37,480 nucleotides of DNA, taken from positions 1-37,480 of the forward strand of contig CAYVAU010000008.1 of NCBI GenBank assembly GCA_964448445.1, written 5' to 3'. Shown here piece by piece: positions 1 through 7,500 of the stretch. The number at the start of each line of letters is the position of its first letter. Position 1 is the stretch's first letter. Source of the DNA: B73-G16 sp964448445. GTDB lineage: Bacteria > Desulfobacterota > B13-G15. Below the pieces are notes generated by a model. The model ran no database searches. It saw nothing but the letters and a program-made list of their open reading frames with translations, and was not told the origin of the DNA. A program made the position numbers and the translations under genes.

Positions 1-143
1 ACCCTGGGGAAGGAGGGTTGGGGAGGGCAGAGGCTGCCCACCTCATCCTTGAGGTTCCGTAGGGCTCAAGTACCTTGGGATCGACAAACCAAACTCCTCA
101 GGGGATCCTTGTCGATTCAAGCCTCCCGGTGTTATCCTCAAGG
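1..143. other. Structured leader region upstream of selB, possibly with the end of an earlier gene
   Basis: No recognisable gene is complete here. One plus-strand frame is open from the window edge to a TAG at 60-62 (ending in residues AAHLILEVP). It could be the last 19 codons of a preceding gene, but I recognise no family, and the frame is too short to support. The DNA can form several short hairpins: 25-30 with 34-39 (GGGCAG/CTGCCC), 40-45 with 50-55 (ACCTCA/TGAGGT), a competing pair 48-53 with 65-70 (CTTGAG/CTCAAG), and the long pair at 79-117 listed separately. No T-run follows any of them, so none looks like an intrinsic terminator. No tRNA-Sec could be folded on either strand. Confidence 0.35.
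79..117 (+). promoter_or_regulatory. Inverted repeat in the selB leader, possible SECIS-like or regulatory hairpin
   Basis: Bases 80-87 (ATCGACAA) pair perfectly with 109-116 (TTGTCGAT), and 79/117 adds a G-T pair. The 21-base interior can form a second small stem (95-98 with 102-105) closed by a three-base loop. The element ends 26 bases before the selB ATG at 144. In E. coli a SECIS-like hairpin ahead of selAB binds SelB and dampens translation. A similar autoregulatory role here is inference only. The repeat is directly visible; the function is not shown. Confidence 0.35.
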
Positions 144-2033
144 ATGATGAAGCAGGTGATATTGGGGACGGCGGGTCACGTCGATCACGGAAAGACCACC
201 CTCATTCGAGCCCTGACCGGGATCGATACCGATAGGCTCAAAGAGGAAAAGCAGCGCGAGATGACCATAGAGCTCGGCTTTGCCTATCTGGACCTGCCCA
301 GTGGGAGGAGGATCGGCATCGTTGACGTACCGGGCCATGAGCGATTCGTGAGGCACATGGTGGCTGGGGCTCAGGGCATGGATCTTGTGGCCATGATCGT
401 TGCCGCAGACGAAGGGGTGATGCCCCAGACCAGGGAGCACCTTCAGATATGTCAACTGTTGGGTGTGAAGAAGGGCCTTGTGGTCATAACGAAGATAGAC
501 CTAGTGGAGAGGGAATTCATTGAGCTTGTCAGGGAGGAAGTAAGCGATTTCCTGAAGGGGACCTTCCTTGAAGGTGCACCGATTGTGGAGGTTTCCTCGG
601 TAACCGGTGAGGGGCTGGAGGAACTTGTGGAGCTCATCGACAGGCTTGTGGATGAGGTGCAAGAGAGGCCTTCAGATGGTCTCTTCCGCCTTCCCATAGA
701 TCGCGTTTTCACCATCAAGGGCTTCGGGACAGTGGTAACCGGAACCCTCATTTCCGGGGAGGTGTCAATAGGGGATGAGATCCAGGTTTTGCCGCAGGGG
801 ATTAGGGGAAAGGTCAGGGGGCTGCAGGTACACAAGGAGAAGGTCCAAAAGGCCCTGGCGGGGCAGAGGACGGCGATAAACCTTCTGGGGATAGACAGGG
901 AGGCGATCCAGCGGGGGGATGTCCTGGTGCACAGCGGGACCCTTGAAGCGACTTCGTGTCTCGACGTACATATCCAGCACCTCCCCGATGCCCCGGTGCC
1001 CTTGCGCAATGGCATGACCTTACAACTCCACATAGGGACGTCACATGTGCCGGCAAAGGTCATTCTACTTGGAAGGGATGCCCTCGAGCCAGGGGAAAGG
1101 GGGTTCGCCCAGCTGCGGCTTGAAAGGCCTGTGGTGGTCGTGCCCTTTGACCGGTTCGTCCTCAGAGGATCCGGGATCATACAGACCTGGGGAGGGGGTA
1201 TAGTTCTTGACGCCCACCCGGGAAGGCATAAGCGTTTCCGACCAGAAGTAATTCAAGGGCTTTCGCAGATCCTTGAGGCAGATCCCGAGACTGTCCTCCT
1301 TTACCACCTCTGGAAACACAGTCCCAAGGGGATGGACGAGATTAAGCTTATGGCCCACACGGGCTTAAGGAGGCGCATCCTGGAGGAAGCCGTAAGGGCG
1401 CTGCAGCAAAAGGGGAAAGCGGTGTTGCTTGAGGGCTCCCTGTTCTTGAGGGAGGACCTTGAAAGGGTTAAAGGGGGGCTGATCGAGGCCCTTTCGGATT
1501 TCCACCGTCAGAATCCTCTGCGCCCAGGGGCTTCTCCCGAAGAACTGAGGGGAAAGGTGGGGGCAGACGAGAGGCTCTTTGAGAAGGCGGTACAGGAACT
1601 GCTGGAGGGAGGCGAGATCGAACCCGAAGGGGAGCTCTTGCGGCTGAAGGGTCACAGGGTACCCGTGGAAGAGGATGAACTCGGGGAAATCGAGGAAATC
1701 CTCCTTCGGGCGGGCCTTAAGCCCCCGACCCTTCGGGAGATTGCCCAACTTAAGGGGATCGAGGTGTCCCGCGTGAAGGAGATCATGGCCCTTTTGGCCC
1801 GAAGGGGCATCATTGTGAGGGTAAAGGAGGAGCTTTACTTTCACAGCCGTGTCCTTGAGGACTTAAAGGAACGGCTGGTGAACTACTTAAGGGAAAAGGG
1901 GCGCATCTCCATCCAGGACTTCAAGGCCCTCACCGGGGTTTCGCGCAAGTTCGCCGTTCCCCTGGCCGAGTACTTCGACCAGATCAGGGTGACGATACGC
2001 GTGGGCGATGACAGGATTCTAAGGGGAAGTTAA
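144..2033 (+). CDS. selB: Selenocysteine-specific translation elongation factor SelB
   Basis: SelB is a cytoplasmic GTPase that carries selenocysteyl-tRNA to the ribosome at UGA codons marked by a SECIS hairpin. The 629-residue protein begins with an EF-Tu-like G domain: P-loop GHVDHGKT at residues 11-18, DVPGH at 61-65 and TKID at 116-119. EF-Tu-like beta-barrel domains follow, then a long helical C-terminal half matching the SelB winged-helix repeats that bind SECIS RNA. Family length is about 600-640. I chose ATG 144 (ATG 147 is equally possible) because the G domain starts immediately after it. The frame is open back to a TTG at 75, but those 23 residues have no SelB counterpart. Its stop overlaps the argJ stop on the other strand. 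selA and tRNA-Sec are not in the window. The gene implies that the organism makes selenoproteins. Confidence 0.95.
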   Translation: MMKQVILGTAGHVDHGKTTLIRALTGIDTDRLKEEKQREMTIELGFAYLDLPSGRRIGIVDVPGHERFVRHMVAGAQGMDLVAMIVAADEGVMPQTREHLQICQLLGVKKGLVVITKIDLVEREFIELVREEVSDFLKGTFLEGAPIVEVSSVTGEGLEELVELIDRLVDEVQERPSDGLFRLPIDRVFTIKGFGTVVTGTLISGEVSIGDEIQVLPQGIRGKVRGLQVHKEKVQKALAGQRTAINLLGIDREAIQRGDVLVHSGTLEATSCLDVHIQHLPDAPVPLRNGMTLQLHIGTSHVPAKVILLGRDALEPGERGFAQLRLERPVVVVPFDRFVLRGSGIIQTWGGGIVLDAHPGRHKRFRPEVIQGLSQILEADPETVLLYHLWKHSPKGMDEIKLMAHTGLRRRILEEAVRALQQKGKAVLLEGSLFLREDLERVKGGLIEALSDFHRQNPLRPGASPEELRGKVGADERLFEKAVQELLEGGEIEPEGELLRLKGHRVPVEEDELGEIEEILLRAGLKPPTLREIAQLKGIEVSRVKEIMALLARRGIIVRVKEELYFHSRVLEDLKERLVNYLREKGRISIQDFKALTGVSRKFAVPLAEYFDQIRVTIRVGDDRILRGS

Positions 2034-3196
2034 GTGGTGTACTCGGAATTTATCCTCACGTATTCGTAAGAAAGGTCAGAGGTCAAAACACGGGCCTTCC
2101 CCTCTCCCAGCCCCAGTTCTATCTCCATCCTCACCTCACCGGAGGCCATGGCCCTGCGCATCATCCCTTCTGGGACCCCGCTCCCCCTTCCGTTTGCCAC
2201 CACCTTCAGGCCGTTTATCCATATCGAGATCCTGGAAGGGTCAAGCCTTATCCCCGCATCGCCTAAAGCCGCCATTATCCTTCCCCAGTTCGGGTCCCTT
2301 CCAAAAAGGGCCGTCTTGACCAGCGGCGAATTGGCCACCCTCATTGCGGCCCTCTTCGCCTGAGCGTCGTCCTTTGCGCCCCTGACCCTCACCTCCGCCA
2401 AGGTGGTTGCCCCCTCGGCGTCCGAAACGATCTTTTTGGAAAGTTCCTCGGTGACCCTCGATAAAGCCTCCCTGAAGGAAGAAACCTCCTCCTTCAGCAG
2501 TTCACCCTTTGCTCCATTGGCCAGCAAAAAGACCGTATCATTGGTGCTCTGCTCTCCATCCACGGTTATGGCATTGAAAGAGGTCGAAACGGCCTCCCTC
2601 AGACAAGCTATAAGCCTTTCGCGCTCCATCCCCACATCCGTCACCAGAAAGCAGAGCATGGTGGAAAGGTCCGGCCTTATCATGCCCGCCCCCTTCGCGA
2701 TCCCCAAAACTGTGCCCGTTATGCGGGCGGTCTTGATCTCAGCCCATGAGATCTTGGGGACGGTATCGGTGGTCATTATGGCTTCGGCTGCCTTCGTGAA
2801 GCCTTCCGGTGACAGCCCATCCACCAAACGGGGCATGGCCTCGCGGACCTTCTCCAAAGGGAGCCTGCGGCCGATGACGCCAGTTGAGGCCACAAGCACC
2901 TCACCCCTCTTGAGCCCCAGGGTCCTCTCGGTGAGACGGGCCATAAGCTCTGCATCAGCCAGTCCTTCGGGACCCGTACAGGCATTGGCACAGCCGCTGT
3001 TGGCCACAATGGCCCTGGCCTCTCCCCGTCTGAGGACCCTTTTGCTGTAAAGCACCGGGGCAGCCTTCACCCTGTTGGAGGTGAAGAGGCCCACGGCCTT
3101 GCAGGGAAGATCCGAAACGATGAGGGCGAGATCGAGCCCATGGGGTTTGATCCCACTTGATACCCCGGATGCCTTAAAACCTTCGGGAACCCTCAT
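2030..3196 (-). CDS. argJ: Bifunctional glutamate N-acetyltransferase / ornithine acetyltransferase ArgJ
   Basis: ArgJ moves the acetyl group from N-acetylornithine to glutamate, closing the acetyl cycle of arginine synthesis; many homologues also use acetyl-CoA. The 388-residue length is normal. The family is made as one chain that cuts itself before a conserved threonine, which becomes the nucleophile. Here the site is KGAGMIRPDLSTM with Thr179. The residue before it is Ser instead of the usual Ala, a mild difference. An oxyanion-type Thr-Gly pair is seen in ASTGVIG near residue 103. The start codon overlaps the secA stop by four bases (ATGA), suggesting translational coupling. The 3' end overlaps the selB stop in convergent orientation, leaving no space for a terminator. 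Linkage to secA is familiar from Geobacter-like genomes. Confidence 0.95.
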   Translation of the reverse strand: MRVPEGFKASGVSSGIKPHGLDLALIVSDLPCKAVGLFTSNRVKAAPVLYSKRVLRRGEARAIVANSGCANACTGPEGLADAELMARLTERTLGLKRGEVLVASTGVIGRRLPLEKVREAMPRLVDGLSPEGFTKAAEAIMTTDTVPKISWAEIKTARITGTVLGIAKGAGMIRPDLSTMLCFLVTDVGMERERLIACLREAVSTSFNAITVDGEQSTNDTVFLLANGAKGELLKEEVSSFREALSRVTEELSKKIVSDAEGATTLAEVRVRGAKDDAQAKRAAMRVANSPLVKTALFGRDPNWGRIMAALGDAGIRLDPSRISIWINGLKVVANGRGSGVPEGMMRRAMASGEVRMEIELGLGEGKARVLTSDLSYEYVRINSEYTT

Positions 3197-5841
3197 CGTC
3201 CACAGCAGTACTTGTATTTCTTACCGCTGCCACAGGGGCAGGGGTCGTTGCGACCGATTTTTGGCCCCTTGCGCCTCACGGTGGTCCGAGGGCCAGGGCG
3301 CGGGGGCTCTGGAGCACGTTGGAGAAGGGGACCATGGCCCATGCGCAGGGGTTGCCTCCGGGGCTGCTCAAAGGAAGGCACGTCTTCCTTTTGTGTTATC
3401 TGTACAGCGAAGAGCTTCCTTACGGCACCCTCCTTGAACCGATCCAGCATCTCCAGAAACATCTGATAACCTTCGCGTTTATATTCCACCAGAGGATCCT
3501 TTTGGGCGTAACCCCAAAGACCTATCCCTTCCTTCAAGTGGTCGAGGCTCAGAAGATGATCCTTCCAATGACTGTCCAGGGTGTGAAGGAGCAGAAATTT
3601 CTCCACATCCCTCATCAAATCCGAACCCAAAAGCCTCTCCTTCTCCTCATAATAGTCCTTGGCCTGAGAGGAAAGTAGCTCCACCAAGTCCTCCCTTTTC
3701 TGGGTCGGGATGAGGTCGACCTGCAGGGGGAAGAAGAACTGCCGCCTGAAGGCCTCTTTCAGTCCCTCCCAATCCCACTGATTGGGAGGGAGCTTGGGAT
3801 CCGTGTAAGTGTCCACAATGATCTCCACCAGTTCATCGATCATCTCCATCACCATTTCCTTCAGGTTTTCGCCCTTCATTATCCGGCGGCGCATTGAATA
3901 GACGACTTCCCGTTGCTGGTTCATGACGTTGTCGTACTCGAGGAGGTGCTTGCGAATCTCGAAATTATGGGCCTCCACCCTCTTTTGGGCATTCTCTATA
4001 GCCTTGGTTATCAGGGGATGCTCTATGGGCTCGCCGTCCCTAACCCCCAAGCGATCCATCAACTTCTTGAGCCTCTCTCCCCCGAAGATCCTGAGCAGAT
4101 CATCCTCCAAAGAGAGGTAAAACCGCGAGGAACCCGGATCTCCTTGCCTTCCCGCCCTTCCCCGAAGCTGGTTGTCGATCCTGCGGCTTTCGTGCCTCTC
4201 GGTCCCTATCACATGAAGCCCCCCCAGAGCGACCACCTTCTCCTTCTCCTGCTGCGTTATCTCCAAGGCCTTTTTGTATGCCTCCTGGTAGGCCTTTTCA
4301 TCGGCTCCTTCCCCGACCATCCTTTTGGCCAAAAACTTGGGATTGCCCCCAAGCAGTATATCGGTACCCCTGCCAGCCATGTTGGTGGATATGGTGACGG
4401 CACCGAATCTGCCCGCCTGGGCTATGATCTCGGCCTCCCTCTCGTGGTGTTTTGCGTTGAGCACATGGTGGGGGATACCCCTCCGCTTCAGCATCTGGCT
4501 CAAACGTTCCGATTTCTCTATAGAAGTGGTACCCACAAGGACCGGACGCCCTATCCCGTGCAATTGCTCGATCTCCTTGACCACGGCCTCGAATTTCTCC
4601 CTCTCGGTCTTAAAAATCACGTCAGGGTAATTGGTCCTTATCAAAGGCCTGTTGGTGGGGATGACCACTACATCGAGGTTATAGATCTTCTTGAACTCGA
4701 CGGCCTCAGTGTCGGCTGTCCCGGTCATCCCCGCCAGCTTTTTGTACATGCGGAAATAATTCTGGAAGGTGATGGTGGCAAGGGTCTGGTTTTCCCTCTC
4801 GATCGGGACGCCCTCCTTGGCCTCTATGGCCTGATGAAGGCCATCGGACCAGCGCCTCCCAGGCATGAGCCTCCCGGTAAACTCGTCCACAATGATGACC
4901 TTTCCGTCCTTCACCACATAGTCCCTATCGCGCTTAAACAGATGATGGGCCTTTAAAGCCTGATGGACGTGATGAATCAGGTCTATGTGCCTAGGGTCAT
5001 AGAGGTTTTCTACACCCAACAATTCCTCGACCTTGGAAACCCCCTCTTCCGTTAAGGCCACCGTCCTGGTCTTCTCATCGATGGTGAAGTGGATGTCCTT
5101 CTTCAGATGGGGGATTATCCGGTTTATGTGGTAGTACTTCTCGGTGGATTCCTCAGCAGGACCCGAAATGATAAGAGGTGTTCGGGCCTCATCGATCAGG
5201 ATGGAGTCGACCTCATCGACTATGGCGTAAAAATGCTCCCTCTGGACGCAATCCTCAAGCGAAAATTTCAGATTATCCCTCAGATAATCGAAGCCAAACT
5301 CGTTGTTGGTCCCATAGGTGATATCGGCCTGGTAAGCCTTCTTCCTCTCGCTGTCCTCCATATCATGGGTTATAACGCCCACCTCAAGCCCCAGGAAGCG
5401 ATATATAACACCCATCCACTCCGCATCGCGACGGGCAAGGTAATCGTTTACCGTAACTATATGGACCCCCCTGCCAAGAAGGGCATTTAGATAAGCCGGC
5501 ATGGTGGCCACCAGGGTCTTGCCCTCTCCGGTGGCCATCTCCGCTATCTTCCCCTCGTGCAGTACTATCGCCCCCATCAGCTGCACATCAAAGGGCCTTT
5601 CGCCAAGGGTCCTGCGGGCCACCTCCCTCACCACCGCATAGGCCTCTGGCAAAAGACTATCGAGATCCTCCCCCCTCTGGATGCGTTCCTTGAACTCCCC
5701 CGTTTTGGCCTTGAGGCGATGATCCGGAAGCTCCATCATCTGGGGCTCAAGGGCGTTTATCCTCTCCACAATGGGTATGAGGCGCTTCAATTCGCGCTCA
5801 TTTTTGGTGCCGAAGATCCTCTTGAGCAAATTTCCCACCAT
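3193..5841 (-). CDS. secA: Preprotein translocase ATPase SecA
   Basis: SecA is the ATP-driven motor that pushes unfolded preproteins through SecYEG. The 882-residue chain has the full domain order. The first nucleotide-binding domain carries Walker A MATGEGKTL near residue 105 and a DEVD box near 210. It is followed by the preprotein cross-linking domain, the second ATPase domain with TGTADTEA and the GRAGRQGDPG motif, then the helical scaffold. The C-terminus is a proline- and arginine-rich linker followed by a SEC-C zinc motif (CPCGSGKKYKYCC), which binds SecB or ribosomes in relatives. The start at 5841 has a strong GGAGG site seven bases upstream (5849-5853), which fixes it. The M23 peptidase gene lies 64 bases upstream, and the gap holds a hairpin touching the ribosome-binding site. 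Confidence 0.98.
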   Translation of the reverse strand: MVGNLLKRIFGTKNERELKRLIPIVERINALEPQMMELPDHRLKAKTGEFKERIQRGEDLDSLLPEAYAVVREVARRTLGERPFDVQLMGAIVLHEGKIAEMATGEGKTLVATMPAYLNALLGRGVHIVTVNDYLARRDAEWMGVIYRFLGLEVGVITHDMEDSERKKAYQADITYGTNNEFGFDYLRDNLKFSLEDCVQREHFYAIVDEVDSILIDEARTPLIISGPAEESTEKYYHINRIIPHLKKDIHFTIDEKTRTVALTEEGVSKVEELLGVENLYDPRHIDLIHHVHQALKAHHLFKRDRDYVVKDGKVIIVDEFTGRLMPGRRWSDGLHQAIEAKEGVPIERENQTLATITFQNYFRMYKKLAGMTGTADTEAVEFKKIYNLDVVVIPTNRPLIRTNYPDVIFKTEREKFEAVVKEIEQLHGIGRPVLVGTTSIEKSERLSQMLKRRGIPHHVLNAKHHEREAEIIAQAGRFGAVTISTNMAGRGTDILLGGNPKFLAKRMVGEGADEKAYQEAYKKALEITQQEKEKVVALGGLHVIGTERHESRRIDNQLRGRAGRQGDPGSSRFYLSLEDDLLRIFGGERLKKLMDRLGVRDGEPIEHPLITKAIENAQKRVEAHNFEIRKHLLEYDNVMNQQREVVYSMRRRIMKGENLKEMVMEMIDELVEIIVDTYTDPKLPPNQWDWEGLKEAFRRQFFFPLQVDLIPTQKREDLVELLSSQAKDYYEEKERLLGSDLMRDVEKFLLLHTLDSHWKDHLLSLDHLKEGIGLWGYAQKDPLVEYKREGYQMFLEMLDRFKEGAVRKLFAVQITQKEDVPSFEQPRRQPLRMGHGPLLQRAPEPPRPGPRTTVRRKGPKIGRNDPCPCGSGKKYKYCCGR

Positions 5842-5848
5842 CTTGAGG

Positions 5849-5875
5849 CCTCCCGGGTGTTAGTATACACCCCGG
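5849..5875 (-). promoter_or_regulatory. Hairpin abutting the secA Shine-Dalgarno sequence
   Basis: In the 64-base gap before secA, bases 5855-5860 pair with 5867-5872 (GGGTGT/ACACCC on the plus strand). The stem extends to 5853-5854/5874-5875 past one bulged base, and the loop is six bases. Read on the minus strand, the stem runs directly into the GGAGG (5853-5849) that precedes the secA ATG by seven bases, sharing its first G. No T-run follows on the minus strand, so it is not an intrinsic terminator for the peptidase gene. A role in secA translation is inference. The E. coli secM-secA region, where a hairpin masks the secA site, is a functional parallel but not a homologue. Confidence 0.4.
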
Positions 5876-5905
5876 ATTTTGGCTTTTCATCATCCCCTGG
5901 AGGGT

Positions 5906-6763
5906 TCAATCCATGATGTAGTTCATCGGGTCCTGGGGCTTACCCCTTACGCGGACTTCGTAATGGAGGTGGGGGCCGGTGGAACGACCTGTATTGCCCA
6001 TCAGGGCGATCTTGTCTCCCCTTTTTACCCGCTGCCCGACCCTGACCAAGACCTTCTTAAGATGGCCGTAAATGGTCTCGATCCCATATCCATGGTCTAT
6101 CTTCAATGCAAGCCCCAAGAGGCGATCGCGCCATATCCTCTTGATACGACCATCCGCCGGTGCGACAATGGGCGTGCCCGGATAGTTGGATATGTCTATA
6201 CCGGTGTGAAACTCCCTCCTCCCCGTAAAGGGGTTGATCCTTGGACCATAGCCACAAGAAACCCAGCCGCGAGCGGGCCAAATGGAAGGGGTATGCCTCA
6301 GGCGGTCAAGTTTCTTCTTCAGGGCCTCCTGGATCTCCCGGAAACCCTCAAGGCGAATCCTCACATCACGCATCAGCACCTCGATCACCCTTTCGTCTAA
6401 AAGCTCCATCCCCAAACCGCCCTCACCCCCGCCTCCTCCAACGGCAGCCACCTTTTCCGTCTCCTTTGGGGGATTCAGGTTGGCCATAATCCTCAGTCGC
6501 CTCTCGAACTCCCTTAAGGCAGCAAGTTGCTTTGACAGCTGCTCGATCCTTTGGCCATATGCCTGGGTCCGATGCTCGAGTTCCGCCTTAACCGCCTTAA
6601 GTTCCCTGTATTTCTTCAGGTAATCCCAAGCTAGAAAGGGAAAGGCAAAGAGGGAAAACAACGCAACCACAATCACACTCACCACTAGGATGAAAAGGGG
6701 ACGCTTCAGGGAAAAACGTAAAACCTTCAGGTCTTTTTTGAAGATCCAAATGGTATATTTCAC
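5906..6763 (-). CDS. Membrane-anchored M23 (LytM/NlpD-type) peptidoglycan endopeptidase
   Basis: The 285-residue protein has a short basic N-terminus, one transmembrane segment at about 21-45, a charged coiled coil at about 46-95, a glycine-rich linker (GGGGGEGG near 109-116) and a C-terminal M23 domain. The zinc ligands are present: His186 and Asp190 in HTGID, and the HLH motif at 265-267. This points to an active zinc endopeptidase that cuts peptide cross-links in the wall, exposed on the outer face of the inner membrane. The architecture resembles FtsEX-regulated or MepM-type hydrolases, but the specific substrate cannot be read from sequence. It heads the minus-strand run with secA and argJ. 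Its start lies 38 bases from the divergent nth start. Confidence 0.9.
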   Translation of the reverse strand: MKYTIWIFKKDLKVLRFSLKRPLFILVVSVIVVALFSLFAFPFLAWDYLKKYRELKAVKAELEHRTQAYGQRIEQLSKQLAALREFERRLRIMANLNPPKETEKVAAVGGGGGEGGLGMELLDERVIEVLMRDVRIRLEGFREIQEALKKKLDRLRHTPSIWPARGWVSCGYGPRINPFTGRREFHTGIDISNYPGTPIVAPADGRIKRIWRDRLLGLALKIDHGYGIETIYGHLKKVLVRVGQRVKRGDKIALMGNTGRSTGPHLHYEVRVRGKPQDPMNYIMD

Positions 6764-6801
6764 GCTGGCTCAAATATCAAGAACGGGCACTAAGTGTCAA
6801 G

Positions 6802-7500
6802 ATGGCCCTGTTTTTGGTAAGATTTCTCGTGTCACGGGAAAGGCTCTCCAAGATCTACCAGGCCCTCTACAGGGCCTATGGCCCTCCCCCGAAGCCTGAG
6901 GGCTCCCCTCTTGAGGTCCTGATCAGGACGGTATTGTCCCAGAACACCAATGATCGGAACCGCGATCTCGCCTATGAAGCCCTCAGGAGGAACTTTCCCG
7001 ACTGGGAATCCGTTCTCTCGGCTCCCCTCGGGGAACTGGAGCGATGCTTACATCCTGCAGGTTTGAGCCGCCAGCGGTCAAAACGCATAAGGGAAATCCT
7101 CCGGAAGGCGAGGAAGGATTTTGGGGAAGGGGAATTGGAGGGACTGTGCCTTTTGCCCAGGGATCGGGCCCTGGAGTGGCTCCTGAACCTCCCCGGGGTC
7201 GGCCTCAAGACGGCCTATTGTGTGCTGGCCTTCGGGTGTGGCCAGGACCTTTTCCCCGTGGACACCCACATCTTGAGGATCACCAAGCGCCTGGGACTGC
7301 TCCCGGAAAGGGCCGGATCTGAGGAGGCCCACAGGATCCTCGGGCCCATGGTCCCAGAGGGCAAGGGCAGGGATTTACACCTTTTGCTCATCCGTTACGG
7401 TCGCGAGATCTGCCGCGCCCGCAATCCGCGCTGTGACCGTTGTCTGTTCCCCGAAGAGTGTTTATATCGGCAAAAGAATGGAAACCAAAGGACTGTTTGA
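6802..7500 (+). CDS. nth: Endonuclease III-family DNA glycosylase with 4Fe-4S cluster
   Basis: This base-excision repair enzyme removes oxidised pyrimidines and cuts at abasic sites. The 232-residue protein has the helix-hairpin-helix LPGVGLKTAYCVL with the catalytic lysine, followed by VDTHILR containing the catalytic aspartate. The C-terminal iron-sulfur loop has the exact C-x6-C-x2-C-x5-C spacing (CRARNPRCDRCLFPEEC). The N-terminus MALFLVRFLV is slightly long, and a GTG at 6829 is an alternative start. The 3' end overlaps the proposed mfd start by 23 bases. The similar MutY and HhH-GPD enzymes cannot be wholly excluded, but the lysine in the hairpin favours an Nth-type lyase. Confidence 0.9.
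   Translation: MALFLVRFLVSRERLSKIYQALYRAYGPPPKPEGSPLEVLIRTVLSQNTNDRNRDLAYEALRRNFPDWESVLSAPLGELERCLHPAGLSRQRSKRIREILRKARKDFGEGELEGLCLLPRDRALEWLLNLPGVGLKTAYCVLAFGCGQDLFPVDTHILRITKRLGLLPERAGSEEAHRILGPMVPEGKGRDLHLLLIRYGREICRARNPRCDRCLFPEECLYRQKNGNQRTV

Noticed and set aside
1..143. Possible tRNA-Sec (selC) ahead of selB
   Set aside because: Six of seven acceptor-like bases near 21-27 could pair with 121-127, but no T-arm, anticodon loop with TCA or matching D-arm could be placed on either strand.
75..143. N-terminal extension of SelB from a TTG
   Set aside because: The added residues resemble no SelB N-terminus, and the region contains the inverted repeat; the GTPase domain begins directly after the ATG at 144.
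3913..4956. Long open frame of 347 codons on the plus strand inside secA
   Set aside because: It is antisense to a fully conserved secA; the peptide has no recognisable domain and no ribosome-binding site. It reflects codon bias opposite a real gene.
5853..5880. Plus-strand hairpin followed by T-rich sequence, looking like a terminator
   Set aside because: No plus-strand gene ends here, and the T tract is interrupted. The minus-strand context next to the secA ribosome-binding site is the more sensible reading.
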